DNA of 64,000 bases. It comes from Stutzerimonas stutzeri (lineage in GTDB: Bacteria; Pseudomonadota; Gammaproteobacteria; Pseudomonadales; Pseudomonadaceae). Location: contig CP077641.1 in the NCBI GenBank assembly GCA_019056435.1, positions 4,030,001 through 4,094,000 of the forward strand, given 5' to 3'. Shown here in pieces: positions 10,278-19,423 of the stretch. The first letter of the stretch is position 1. Every line of letters begins with the position of its first letter. A model generated the notes under the pieces. That model ran no database searches. It had not been told where the DNA came from and saw only the letters and a list, made by a program, of their open reading frames with translations. A program made the translations under genes and the position numbers.

Positions 10278-10343
10278 TAAACCGCGAGCGCATCATGCGG
10301 TCAATGAAGAGAGGCAGCCATCCGATAGCAGGCTGGAGGAGAT

Positions 10344-11063
10344 ATGTGCGGTCGATTCACGCAGTACCGAACGGCGGTCGAGTACCTGGATGCGCTGCGC
10401 TACGACAAACCCATTGAGGGCGGCATCAATCCAGAGCCGATCAATCGCTACAACGTCGCGCCGCGCTCGCGAGTGATGATCTTCTACGAGACGGACACCG
10501 GTCTGCGCATGGCCAGGCTGCCATGGGGATATCAGCCGTTCTGGGCTGTTGGCAAACGCCCACCGGCGATCAATGCCCGCGTCGAGACGGCCGCGACCAG
10601 TCGGTTTTTTCGAGATATCTGGGCGACAGGCCGGACGTTGGTGGCGGCGGACGGGTGGTTCGAGTGGGTAAAGGATCCAGCGGACCCGAAGAAAAAGCAG
10701 CCCTACTACATCCGCCGCCGCGACGGCGAGCCGCTATGGTTCGCTGCGCTCGCCCAGCTGAACCGCACCGGGCTAACCGAGCGTGACGGCGATGGCTTCG
10801 TGATCATCACCGCCAACAGTGATCAGGGCATGGTAGACATCCACGATCGCCGCCCGGTCGTTCTCGAAGCGGACCTAGCGCGGGAGTGGATCGAACCGGA
10901 GCTGCCGCTGGAGCGGGCCGAGGAACTCGTGCGCGACTTGGCGCTGCCAGTGGAGGCGTTTGAGTGGTTTGCGGTGGATCGGGCAGTTGGCAATGTGCGC
11001 AATGAAGGCCCGGAGCTCATCGTTTCGATTGAGAGGGACGGGAACAGTGGTAACAAGAACTAG
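10344..11063 (+). CDS. SRAP-domain protein (YedK/HMCES family), abasic-site shield
   Basis: 239 residues starting MCGRF; after methionine removal Cys2 forms the thiazolidine crosslink with abasic sites in single-stranded DNA. The family residues are visible: RYNVAPR, WFEW with the active-site Glu, and DIHDRRPVVL with the His. GGAGG lies just upstream. It is divergent from umuDC over a 100-bp region with a LexA box, so the prophage carries a small SOS damage-tolerance block. Confidence 0.9.
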   Translation: MCGRFTQYRTAVEYLDALRYDKPIEGGINPEPINRYNVAPRSRVMIFYETDTGLRMARLPWGYQPFWAVGKRPPAINARVETAATSRFFRDIWATGRTLVAADGWFEWVKDPADPKKKQPYYIRRRDGEPLWFAALAQLNRTGLTERDGDGFVIITANSDQGMVDIHDRRPVVLEADLAREWIEPELPLERAEELVRDLALPVEAFEWFAVDRAVGNVRNEGPELIVSIERDGNSGNKN

Positions 11064-11119
11064 CTCAACGTCGCCACAGGAGTTCAAAATGATATCTTTA
11101 TTCTCTGAAAGGAGTCGGA

Positions 11120-11533
11120 ATGGCTGGCGAGGTAGGGTTTTGTGATTGGCATCCTTGGTCCGAGCGGACAGAGCTACCAGGAAAGCACCTTCCAGGCGTG
11201 TACTTCATTGCAAGCAGCAAAAAGAAGCCTGACAACCACCGCGTCAACAACGATTTCATCATTTACATTGGCGAGACGACCGGCCAGATCCTGGCTGACC
11301 GGTTGCGTCAATTCAACACCTCAGCGTTTAGCGAGCGTCCCGGACATTCCGGAGGCAACACGTTCCGGTTGACGCTTCTTGAAACTACGCCTATTGAGCA
11401 TCTATGGGTTTCGACCTGCCCCATTGATATGGGCCAACCTTACACCACTGCGTATATCAAGCATTTAGAGAGGAAGCTGCTCTGGGAGTATGTGTGCACG
11501 TGGGGTAGCTACCCCAGCTGCAATCGCTCCTAA
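11120..11533 (+). CDS. GIY-YIG-like domain protein
   Basis: 137 residues preceded by AAGGAG. It has the elements of a GIY-YIG nuclease: GVYFI, then IIYIGET, an Arg in LADRLRQF, and a late helix with a Glu (YIKHLERKLLWEY). These suggest a single-domain endonuclease or a derived DNA-binding form; the Tyr, Arg and Glu positions are present. It follows the SRAP gene by 56 bp in the same direction. The family call rests on motifs alone. Confidence 0.65.
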   Translation: MAGEVGFCDWHPWSERTELPGKHLPGVYFIASSKKKPDNHRVNNDFIIYIGETTGQILADRLRQFNTSAFSERPGHSGGNTFRLTLLETTPIEHLWVSTCPIDMGQPYTTAYIKHLERKLLWEYVCTWGSYPSCNRS

Positions 11534-11545
11534 TCGTCCGGCGCG

Positions 11546-12343
11546 TTAGCAGAAGAGGCCGCCCAATTCGGCGGGCACCCAATTCATGATAATGAGCTCT
11601 CCCGTCACGTCGGCCTTGCCCTGCCGCTGATTCGCCACGCTGTAACAGATGTTCAATTGTTCGAAGTGGAAGCCATCGAATACGCGGCGGATGTCAGGGT
11701 GGTCGTTGATGCTCACCATCACCTTTCCTTTGCATCGGCGCATGAAGTCAGCCATGCGCTCATACTCTTCAAATGGAAACTCCACGCCATAGCCCTCGGT
11801 CTGCCAGTACGGCGGATCCATGTAGTGGAACGTGTGTGGCCGGTCATATCGCTCGGCACAGACGAGCCAAGGCAAATGCTCGACGTAAACACCAGCCAGC
11901 CGCTGCCAGGCTGCTGATAAGTTTTCCTCAATCCGCAGCAAGTTGATTGGCGTCCCGGTCGTCGCGGTACCGAAGGTCTGCCCGCTTACCTTACCGCCAA
12001 AGGCATGGTGCTGCAGATAGAAAAACCGCGCCGCTCGCTGTATGTCCGTCAGGGTCTCCGGACGAGTCATCTTTTGCCACTCGAAAATCTGCCGCGAGCT
12101 GAGCGCCCACTTGAACTGGCGCACGAACTCTTCGAGATGGTTTTGTACGACCCGGTACAAACATACCAAGTCCCCGTTCACATCATTGAGGACTTCGGTT
12201 TGGGCAGGCATGGGTCTCATGAAAAACAGCGCGGCACCGCCGGCAAACACCTCTACGTAGCATTCGTGGGGCGGGAACAAAGGAATCAGGCGGTCGGCCA
12301 AGCGGCGCTTCCCACCCATCCATGGAACGATCGGATTCGTCAT
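11546..12343 (-). CDS. Phage Dam-type DNA adenine methylase
   Basis: 265 residues. N6-adenine MTase motifs of the D12/Dam class: PWMGGKRRL at the start, the SAM-binding YVEVFAGGAAL (about 30-39), and the catalytic DPPYW in FHYMDPPYWQTEGYG. There is no restriction partner beside it, so it is an orphan methylase, likely for protection from host restriction or for regulation. The start at 12343 is chosen from homology; a LexA-like box lies 17 bp upstream. The target sequence cannot be told. Confidence 0.9.
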   Translation of the reverse strand: MTNPIVPWMGGKRRLADRLIPLFPPHECYVEVFAGGAALFFMRPMPAQTEVLNDVNGDLVCLYRVVQNHLEEFVRQFKWALSSRQIFEWQKMTRPETLTDIQRAARFFYLQHHAFGGKVSGQTFGTATTGTPINLLRIEENLSAAWQRLAGVYVEHLPWLVCAERYDRPHTFHYMDPPYWQTEGYGVEFPFEEYERMADFMRRCKGKVMVSINDHPDIRRVFDGFHFEQLNICYSVANQRQGKADVTGELIIMNWVPAELGGLFC

Positions 12344-12359
12344 AATTAGCAAGCCTTTA

Positions 12360-12375
12360 CTGTATAAATAAACAG
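12360..12375. promoter_or_regulatory. LexA-type box upstream of the Dam-like methylase
   Basis: CTGTATAAATAAACAG matches 14 of 16 positions of the LexA consensus, with intact CTG and CAG. It lies 17 bp upstream of the methylase ATG, where bound LexA would block its promoter. Confidence 0.72.
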
Positions 12376-12515
12376 GTGATAGCCTTGCCGCGCTTCGTGC
12401 ACGAGGCGAGGGCTTTGGCTGGGCTTGCAGGGATAGTCTGCAGTCTGGCGGTTGCTCAGGGTGTTGACGCACCTTGGGTAACCGCCCTCTTTCGCGCCGA
12501 TCAACTTGGCGCAAT

Positions 12516-12998
12516 TCAACGAGCCGGATGACGGCCCGCTGCTCTTACTCCGTCGTATACCCGCTCGCAGGTAAGCCCTGCGCTGTGGGCGCGGCTAGCC
12601 GCTTCTGCCATTGCACGGCCTTCTGATTCCATCTCTCCAAGCACGTCGGCAAACACTGTGGCGGCATCGGTCCTTGCCTGGCGCTCGCCGGCAGTTCCGG
12701 CATTGCAGGTAGCGAGCTGTGTGGCGAGCCGGCTAGCTTCGAGCCGCAGCCCTGCAGCAGTAGCGCCAGCGCGATCAGCATCGCGCCGCAGCTCTTCAAG
12801 TTGTTCATGGCCTTTCCTCCCCTCGTCGTCTGCAACCGCCTGTTGTTTCCGCTCGATCACTCGAACAACCGTCACTGCCTCTGCCTGCTGCTGGGCGATA
12901 CCCTCGCCCAGGCGCCAGCCGTTCACCTTCCAGCCGGCCGCGAAGCACAGTGCTGCAAGCAGTCCATAGCTAGTCGAACGCTCTAGGATCGTAAACAT
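12516..12998 (-). CDS. Rz-like inner-membrane spanin (DUF2514 type)
   Basis: 160 residues. One N-terminal transmembrane segment (TSYGLLAALCFAAGW) is followed by a long periplasmic helical region rich in Glu, Arg and Ala, as in i-spanins. It completes lysis by fusing inner and outer membranes with the Rz1-like lipoprotein encoded inside it. The ATG at 12998 overlaps the stop of the upstream endolysin-like gene. Confidence 0.85.
   Translation of the reverse strand: MFTILERSTSYGLLAALCFAAGWKVNGWRLGEGIAQQQAEAVTVVRVIERKQQAVADDEGRKGHEQLEELRRDADRAGATAAGLRLEASRLATQLATCNAGTAGERQARTDAATVFADVLGEMESEGRAMAEAASRAHSAGLTCERVYDGVRAAGRHPAR
12545..12808 (-). CDS. Rz1-like outer-membrane lipoprotein spanin, embedded in Rz
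   Basis: 87 residues in a different frame wholly inside the Rz gene, the classical Rz/Rz1 nesting. MNNLKSCGAMLIALALLLQG is the start of a lipoprotein signal with the lipobox LLQGC; the mature part is short and proline-rich (SLPAMPELPAS). A start a few codons upstream at 12835 is possible, but 12808 gives a proper signal peptide. Confidence 0.85.
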   Translation of the reverse strand: MNNLKSCGAMLIALALLLQGCGSKLAGSPHSSLPAMPELPASARQGPMPPQCLPTCLERWNQKAVQWQKRLAAPTAQGLPASGYTTE

Positions 12999-13477
12999 CA
13001 CGGCATCACCTCGCGTACGGCCGCGGCGTAGCAGGCCGGCCAACGATCAGGGTGCGGTTTCCCTGGACGCCACGTGCGCTCGTACAGCGACCAGCTACCC
13101 ACCGCATCATGGCTGAGGGGCAGCGGCTGCGGATCGGTCCACAACAGCAACCGGGCGAACGCCGATGCCAGCACGTCGTCATGCTCCAGCATCGCCCACA
13201 CAGCAGCAGACGAGGGCGAGACATCACGAGCAGCACAGACCGTACGTGCCGCGACGCGACTGGCCGAATGGCTAAGCACCCCGCGTACTCCGCCAAGCTG
13301 CTCGAACTGATACAACCCACGCGCCGGCCCGACCGGCCATTGACGTCGCCGCTGCTTAGGATCTTCCTGTTGTGTAATCGCTAGCAGCATCACTTCCGCC
13401 TCACGACTCGACATTCGCGCAGGCAGCAGCGCGAGAGCGGGCGCTATGGCTCGCTCCCGAATTTCAGAGAGTGTCAT
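12998..13477 (-). CDS. Endolysin-like protein of the lysis cassette
   Basis: 159 residues, start chosen by GGAG 6 nt upstream of MTLSEIRERA. The segment EAEVMLLAITQQED with GPARGLYQFE resembles the substrate cleft of phage lysozyme/transglycosylase folds. Its place directly before Rz/Rz1 supports a cell-wall lytic role. I cannot name the catalytic residues with certainty, so the enzymatic function is inferred from context. Confidence 0.6.
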   Translation of the reverse strand: MTLSEIRERAIAPALALLPARMSSREAEVMLLAITQQEDPKQRRRQWPVGPARGLYQFEQLGGVRGVLSHSASRVAARTVCAARDVSPSSAAVWAMLEHDDVLASAFARLLLWTDPQPLPLSHDAVGSWSLYERTWRPGKPHPDRWPACYAAAVREVMP

Positions 13478-13493
13478 GGTTACTCCAGGCATT

Positions 13494-13517
13494 AAAAAGC
13501 CCGCACGGGGCGGGCTT
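13494..13517 (-). terminator. Intrinsic terminator between tail and lysis genes
   Basis: On the minus strand AAGCCCGC and GCGGGCTT form an 8-bp stem with a 5-nt loop followed by a short T run. It follows the small membrane gene at 13542-13688 and precedes the endolysin-like gene. Confidence 0.8.
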
Positions 13518-13541
13518 AGAATGTCGCGCCTAAGGGGCGGC

Positions 13542-13688
13542 CTATGGCAGGCATCCCGCCTCAAGAAGGGCCGGAAGTTCGATATCCAGTCTGTCATATA
13601 CATTACTGACAGCCAGATAAGCCCCGGCCAGACTGCTAAGCAGCCCGAAGCTAATTAGGAACGCGATTCGAGTGATGGAGGCGCGCAT
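13542..13688 (-). CDS. Small single-span membrane protein before the lysis cassette
   Basis: 48 residues starting MRASITRIAFLISFG, with AAGGA 8 nt upstream. One hydrophobic segment (about residues 8-28, FLISFGLLSSLAGAYLAV) is followed by an acidic tail (DRLDIELPALLEAG). Its position between the last tail gene and the endolysin suggests a lysis accessory role such as a pinholin or regulator, but holins are also present at 33.9-34.6 kb. Function unknown. Confidence 0.65.
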   Translation of the reverse strand: MRASITRIAFLISFGLLSSLAGAYLAVSNVYDRLDIELPALLEAGCLP

Positions 13689-13718
13689 CGCAAAATCCTT
13701 TTGCTGATGATGGGCCTG

Positions 13719-14757
13719 CTAGCTTGCCGCACCGAACTCCAACTGCCCGTGCCATAGCGCACACTTCTCCAAGACGGTAGCGGCACGCTGTGCCACAGCG
13801 CAGTGGTTCTTGCGAATAACTGATGTAAAAACCGAACGCTAAGCTCAGCTGTAGTTCGCATAGACCACATGCCCCCAATCTGATCGATCTGAAATATCGT
13901 TTCGGGGGCAGCGGTCCTGGTCATGATCTCAATCCCGCTCTGAGATGAATAAACGTCAGGAGAGATTGGGATTGAGGCAAGAGTGCCGCCCAGATAAACC
14001 GAGGCAGAATCAGGATAACCGCTTGCATTCAGCTCGCCGGGTGTAACCTGTATTTCGGACGTGTATTCCGGCTGTACGGCAATGTCTATTCCCCCGGAGG
14101 ACCACATCCTACTGATCGGGTCCAGGGAGAGCGTGAACGAGCTCAGGCCAGCTATCTGGAAGTCGATCGAGAGCAAGTCGCCCGAATCCAGTACAGGGAC
14201 GTTCAGCCGTACGGCAAATCCGAAGCTGGTCGCCGGGAGCTCCGCGTAAAGATTCCCGAAGCTTTCGGCGCTCAGGGACAGTCGACCAAACGCCGACGCC
14301 GGTGCGGCGATACCGATCCTAGCGTCCTTTCCGGCCTCGACTACCGTGTACACGTGCGTGCAGTTGGCCACGCCGAGCGACCAATTCTGGTACTCACCGA
14401 ACTGAACATCCGGTCCGGCACCCACTCGGTAGACCGGAGCTGTGGCTAGATAGCTTTTGAGCCCCCATAGAAGAGGCAGCCCAGATCCTTGCGGTTGAAC
14501 AGCGCGAGGCTGCAGCTCCCCTCACTATTCGCACCGTTGCCGAAGTAGCCGCGGGGAATGAGATCGACGAAATTGTCTTTTGTTAGCCCATCGCCGCCCG
14601 AACCGCCCCCGCCACCGCCCAACACAACCCAATCTGATGCGTCAGTCGTGCCTTTGGCGAGATATTGGGTGTCGGTATCCAAATCTAGATAATGGGCTGA
14701 AAGGCTCGGAGGCGCGACTTGTGGCGCACCGTTGCCAGTAAGAGTGTGAACGGTCAT
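13719..14757 (-). pseudogene. Tail-tip or fibre protein, two frameshifts
   Basis: With two missing bases restored the product is about 346 residues. It opens MTVHTLTGNGAPQVAPPS and has a Gly-rich linker (VLGGGGGGSGGDG) followed by beta-rich sequence (GEYQNWSLGVANCTHVY) typical of distal tail proteins. The first shift lies at a GGG near 14480 (read on as GLPLLWGLKSYL); the second lies near 13800, after which the end reads VLEKCALWHGQLEFGAAS. Its start overlaps the previous stop (ATGA). Host recognition is the likely role. Confidence 0.65.
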
Positions 14758-15157
14758 GCGGTTGCTCCTGCAGCTGTGAGAATAATGCCGTTTTCATCGG
14801 TGAGGACCGCCCGCTAGCGTCGGTCAGCGCTGCCGGCGGGACCGCCGCGGCTTCCAGTTCGGCTACGCGATCCTCCAGATCTAAAAGGCGAGCGAATAAT
14901 GTCTCGAGACCCCCTGCAGTGAGGGCGCAGTAGACAACGCTACCCTCGGGCCAATCCTGGTCAGTAGTAGATTCGAGCCCCCGCGCCAGCATCGCTTCAC
15001 CTTCGGAGACTACCGCCTCGATGATTTCCCACCGCGACGAATTGATAACCGAGTCGGCGACCGTCAGCCGGTAAGTGCCATCGGGCAAATCCAGGGTGAG
15101 CGAGGTCACTCCGGGCGCCAGCGTCACCGCTCGGCTCCAGTTATTGATGAATTGCAT
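14754..15157 (-). pseudogene. Tail-associated protein, one frameshift
   Basis: About 134 residues after restoring one base in a GGG run near 14815. It begins MQFINNWSRAVTLAPGV, continues with beta-rich sequence (LDLPDGTYRLTVADS) and a short coiled region (LLDLEDRVAELEA), and ends VLTDENGIILTAAGATA. It overlaps the next gene by an ATGA. I recognise no named family; position says distal tail. Confidence 0.6.
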
Positions 15158-15165
15158 GTTTGTCC

Positions 15166-16728
15166 TCAGACGTAGCAGACGGGCTCGGAATCGCGCGCCG
15201 TCTGGCCGGTGACCGGGCAGTGGCTGGCGTAGGCGTGTTGCGTGAACGTGCCTTGATCGGTGTTCTTGTCGATGACCAGTGCCGGCAGCGTGACCGGGCC
15301 GGCAGGGCTGGCGGCTGTGGTCAGGTAGTCGGCGCGGGAGAGCGTGTCGGTGAACTCCACCGGCTGGCCCCATATGCACAGCCCGAACAGCTGGGCGCTG
15401 TAGCGATAGGGGCACGGCTGCAGGTATCGCTCCGGCTGTCCATCGGCAAACCACCAGCGTTGCACCTGGCGGGCAATGACCGGTGCGGGGTCCACATAGA
15501 AGCCGTAGGTGTAGAGCCCGCCCATGGTCACGGTGTTTTTTCGGGCCGCTGGCCGACGTGGAGAACGAGCCGCCCGGCTCGCACTGCACCTGCACTGCGT
15601 AATCCTGGCTGCGCACGCCCTCGGTGTAGGTCATCGTCTCGGACGATGTCTCGCTGACCGACAGTTCATAGGTGCCGATCACCGCCCCACCGAGGCGCCA
15701 GGTCATCGTTAGGGTGCTTGTCCATACCTGGTCGAGCTGAAAGCTCCCGTTGAACGCCTCCCTGACGGTATCGTGGTCGGCCCGGTGTAGCTCAGTGCGG
15801 GCGATGACCAGACCGTTTCGGCCAGGTTGTCCAGCGTGATCTCCTGCAGCACGCCCGCCTCGCTGTAGAGCATGCCTGCCACCCAGCCGGTGAAGCCGGT
15901 GCGCTCGGGCGTCGTAACGATGCTGTGCTCGGCGACCTGAGTCCAGGTGCCGGTGGCCTGCTGCGTCACCAGTCGCGAGCCGTCGGCCTGCGAGACGAGG
16001 TAATAGTTGTCCGGCGTCAGCGATGGCGACTCCTCGACCCTCGCCCCGAGCGCCTGCGCCCGTGTCTTGCGGACAGCGATGGCGATCGCACAATCCGCCC
16101 CCGCCCCGCCGAGCGTCATCTCGACCCAGCCAACCGCACGCCAGCGCCAGAAGCGCTCATAGCCCTGTGAATATTCGACCGCCACCTCGAACACCGCGGC
16201 GTTGCCGGTCGGGCTGGAGTGGTAGCGCTGCACGCGCGTCCCAGTCGTGCCGCTGATGGTAGGCGTGCTCTGCCCCATGTTCGGGACTACCACGTCGTAG
16301 CTGTATGTCAGCGGCTCACCTCCGAGCACGCCGAAGCGCGCCAGAGTGACGGTGCACACCCCGCCGCTCAGGTGGGCGGTGGATAGCGTGGTCGTGACCA
16401 GCCAGCGATCGCCGTTCGGGTCGATGTAGATCCAGCCGGGCAGTTCTTTGCCGTACAGCTGGCTTCCCGAGAGGATCGCGCGGTCCCACCACTGCCGGCC
16501 CGCCGCCGTATCCTCAGCCTGTTCTTCTGGCGTGCGGGTTATGCCCGGGGCGTTCGGGTGCTTGATCAGCGCCGTGCTGCCCTGCTGCCAGTGCTCGCCC
16601 GCCGGCTGCGGATAAGGCATGGTCGCGCCGTTTGGCAGGGTCAGCTGGCCGCCCTTCACCAGACCGTGAAACGGATTCCCGCGCAGCGCCGTAGGCCGGC
16701 CGAGTTTCAGCGAGAGCGCATCGGTCAT
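15166..16728 (-). pseudogene. Distal tail protein, two frameshifts
   Basis: 520 residues after correcting a missing base near 15765 and an extra A in an A6 run near 15540. Opening MTDALSLKLGRPTALRG; a repeated theme of Trp/Tyr-rich beta strands follows (PGWIYIDPNGDRWLV). It ends EFTDTLSRADYLTTA...DSEPVCYV. It overlaps the upstream gene by 4 bp. Probably a tail-tip component; no family identified. Confidence 0.6.
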
Positions 16729-17177
16729 GGGGCGGCAAACTCCATCACAACGGGCTCGCCATTGGCGTCCCGCATGGTCAGTGTCTTCAGCGGCTCGACG
16801 TCCAGGCTGATCAGCCCGTCGCTGCTGGTGAGCGTTATGCCGGCGTGGTACTCACGGGCCAGCGTGGCGCCGTCTCCAGACGCACCCTCGATCAGCGGGC
16901 TCGCGATCCCGGCCGTCCCGGTGCTGGCGGGCGGCTTGTAATCGGCGCGGCTGCGCTGCGCCGGAATCGCACCCACTGGCTGCAGGCGCGGCAGGCTCGA
17001 ACGCAGCCTGCGGGGCTGCACGATGCTGTTGATATCCTCGACCACAGCCTCACCGCGGCGGCTGGCCTCCATCTGGCGGCCGGCGTTGCGGCGGGCGTCT
17101 TCCATGGCCTGGCCGGAGGCGCGACGAGCTTGCTCCATCGCCTGCCCAGAGGCGCGGCGTGCGTCACCTAGTGCCAT
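16725..17177 (-). CDS. Tail-module protein with N-terminal helical repeats
   Basis: 150 residues. Residues 1-40 hold three near-copies of ARRASGQAMEQ, a coiled-coil-like repeat. The C-terminal half is beta-rich and ends VVMEFAAP. It is intact, one base pair from the preceding gene and overlaps the next by 4 bp, so it is translationally linked in the tail operon. Function unknown. Confidence 0.7.
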   Translation of the reverse strand: MALGDARRASGQAMEQARRASGQAMEDARRNAGRQMEASRRGEAVVEDINSIVQPRRLRSSLPRLQPVGAIPAQRSRADYKPPASTGTAGIASPLIEGASGDGATLAREYHAGITLTSSDGLISLDVEPLKTLTMRDANGEPVVMEFAAP

Positions 17178-17178
17178 G

Positions 17179-18867
17179 TCACATCTCCAGCAGGTCGTTC
17201 GGGATGCCGACGCGGTAAAGCCGCTCGGCGGTCAACTCGTATTCGTCGCGGTCGGTTTCGGGGATTTCGGGCGTCTCGAGCTCGAAGCGGCGTGGGTACG
17301 GCTCCTGGCCCTCGTTGTTGTCGATCACGTCCCAGTTGCCTGTGAAGCCAAGCCAGGTCTCGTCGTATTCGGGGTCGGACGTACGGCCGCCAATGTGGGT
17401 CGGCAGTGCGATGGTCGCCCCCTCGCCTGGATCCACCGGCGCCGTGCCGAGGCGGGCCGGCATGGTCAGCGGGTCGCTACTGCCGCCGCCGCGCATGATC
17501 GCGATGCTGAGCGTGGTAATGGCCGAGCCGGTGTCCAGGCCGAACGAATCGACGATGCGCCGGCATTTGCCACGAGCCCTGACGCCCGCGCAGTTGATCT
17601 CCAGCGTATGGATCAGGTCGATACCGAGCGCCATGCTCGTCGGCACCTGCCAGGACAGGATCGTCTGCCGATGCGCGGCGACCAGTTCGACGCGAGCCTC
17701 GTTGGCGACCACGCTGAACACGGCGGCCCGCCGGGCGTCGTCGAACACGTCCTGATAACCGGTTTCGACGCCGGCCATCTCGCCGTCGGTCCACTCGTCC
17801 GCGGTCGTGCTCTCGACCTGCAGGGGCGCGCTCTGGCGTTGGATGACCTGCGTCGCCTCGACTTCACCCGCCGGCGTGGCGAGTGTCAGCGTGTAGCGCT
17901 CGGTCACGGTCTGAACCCAGCGCCGACCGCCCTTGATCCCGGTGCCGATGACCAGGTTGTCGAATGTGTTGTACCAGGCGATGCCGTCGCCGCAGGGGTC
18001 TGGGTCGCTCAGAGGCGCGGTGACGTAGCTCTCGCTGACGATCTCCATGCCCTTGCCGGTCAGCGCTTCCTGAACCATATCGATGGTCGGAAGTTCGTGC
18101 GTGTCCTGCCGCCAGGAGCAGAACGACCCGGCCGGCACGATCCAGCTGTAACCCTGGTTGCGCTGCCAGAGCCGCGAGTAGCGGTAGCTGAACTCGATCT
18201 CGACGCGGTTGGTCGTGCTGCTGAGGTCTGACTGCTGCAGGTCGAGCGACTGGTAGAAATCATGACCTTCGCCGAACACGAACGCGGGCGCAGTGGCGTA
18301 CCAGCTCGTGATGCGCAGCTCTCCGGTCGGCGAGCAGTCCAGGCTATACGGGATGGTGCCCAGCCGCTCGCGCGCGTAGTCCCAGTGGCTGCGACCCTCG
18401 ACCGGCTCGAACACGTCCTCGGACCAGTACCCGCCGATCAGCGCATCGATCGCCTCGACGGTCATGCCTTCGACACGCTGCTGAAGCTGGTCGCTCAGCT
18501 CGCATGACAGCAGGCGCGAAGTCGGATCCCAGCTTGCCAGCGCGATCTGGCCGGTGAAGCGGCGTTCCTCGACGGTGACGCCCTGGTTCGTGCTGATGTA
18601 GTCGAGCGTGACGCTCTTGCCCTTCCAGTCCGGCGGGACAACGGGCGTGCCCGGTGCAATGTAGAGCGAGAACCCGCCCACGCCGGCCGCACCCTCCTCC
18701 CGGTCAACCTCTACGGTGCCGGTGAGCTGCGCCGTCATGTCCAGTCCGCCGACCAGCAGCCGCAGGCGCCAGGCATAGGACTGGCCGCGCACGACGTAGA
18801 TCGGCTCGCTGCCCGTGGTGGCGACGCCATTCAGCGGCACGGCGTTGAGTGGCGAGGCGTTGAGCAT
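17179..18867 (-). CDS. Large tail protein, hub-like
   Basis: 562 residues and intact. The N-terminus (GSEPIYVVRGQSYAWRLRLL) and later segments (FTGQIALASWDPTSRLLSCE, GKCRRIVDSFGLDTGSAITT) resemble baseplate hub-type proteins of siphoviruses in which a bent strand module is followed by a long beta domain. The gene lies two steps downstream of the tape measure, where distal tail and hub proteins are encoded. Role inferred from position and size. Confidence 0.7.
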   Translation of the reverse strand: MLNASPLNAVPLNGVATTGSEPIYVVRGQSYAWRLRLLVGGLDMTAQLTGTVEVDREEGAAGVGGFSLYIAPGTPVVPPDWKGKSVTLDYISTNQGVTVEERRFTGQIALASWDPTSRLLSCELSDQLQQRVEGMTVEAIDALIGGYWSEDVFEPVEGRSHWDYARERLGTIPYSLDCSPTGELRITSWYATAPAFVFGEGHDFYQSLDLQQSDLSSTTNRVEIEFSYRYSRLWQRNQGYSWIVPAGSFCSWRQDTHELPTIDMVQEALTGKGMEIVSESYVTAPLSDPDPCGDGIAWYNTFDNLVIGTGIKGGRRWVQTVTERYTLTLATPAGEVEATQVIQRQSAPLQVESTTADEWTDGEMAGVETGYQDVFDDARRAAVFSVVANEARVELVAAHRQTILSWQVPTSMALGIDLIHTLEINCAGVRARGKCRRIVDSFGLDTGSAITTLSIAIMRGGGSSDPLTMPARLGTAPVDPGEGATIALPTHIGGRTSDPEYDETWLGFTGNWDVIDNNEGQEPYPRRFELETPEIPETDRDEYELTAERLYRVGIPNDLLEM

Positions 18868-19380
18868 TTAGGTTTCTTCCCAGGTGATGGACCAGCTATG
18901 GCTGGCGGTGCCTGATGACTGTGTTTCCTGTGGGTCCTCGGCAAACACTGAGAACACCGGCATGTAGCAGGCTTGGTATAGAGCCGCGCCCTGCACTGGG
19001 GGAACGGTGACCACGCCATCTGCGAACGAGCACGGCACCCGTACCCAGTCCCGCCCGCCGATTAGCGCCTGTGCCCAGGGCGCCACGTCCGGGCGCGGCG
19101 TGCCGAGCAGCGTGAAGGTCGGACCCGGGCCGACGTGGCTCAGCGTCTTGGTACTGCGCAGCTCCAGCGGCTGGGAGAAATCCAGCCCCGCGAGGCCTGG
19201 CGGCATCCAGCCGGTTCCGGAAATGCTGCCGGCCGACCTCTTCCAGTGCTGCATCTTCACGCCGGCGCCATCGCTCATGCGTATCACGGCGCTCCCGCCG
19301 ATAGGCCCAATGCTTTCCTCAGGCGCACCGGCATGCAGCACGATCGGCACGCCGCCGAGCATGATTCGGGGTGGGGACAT
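18868..19380 (-). CDS. Tail protein following the tape measure
   Basis: 170 residues from MSPPRIMLGGVPIVLHAG. Its place directly after the tape measure gene is that of a distal tail protein. The text is beta-rich with no membrane segment. It is one base from the next gene, so translation is coupled. Intact; family not recognised with certainty. Confidence 0.65.
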   Translation of the reverse strand: MSPPRIMLGGVPIVLHAGAPEESIGPIGGSAVIRMSDGAGVKMQHWKRSAGSISGTGWMPPGLAGLDFSQPLELRSTKTLSHVGPGPTFTLLGTPRPDVAPWAQALIGGRDWVRVPCSFADGVVTVPPVQGAALYQACYMPVFSVFAEDPQETQSSGTASHSWSITWEET

Positions 19381-19397
19381 GCAAGACTCCAGAAACA

Positions 19398-19421
19398 AAA
19401 GCCCCGCAGGTGCGGGGCTTT
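19398..19421 (-). terminator. Hairpin after the tape measure gene
   Basis: AAAGCCCCGCA and TGCGGGGCTTT form an 11-bp stem, followed on the minus strand by TTTTGTTT. It lies inside the tail operon, so it must be read through, for instance by a Q-modified polymerase. Its core is identical to the hairpin at 26830-26851. Confidence 0.7.
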
Positions 19422-19423
19422 GG

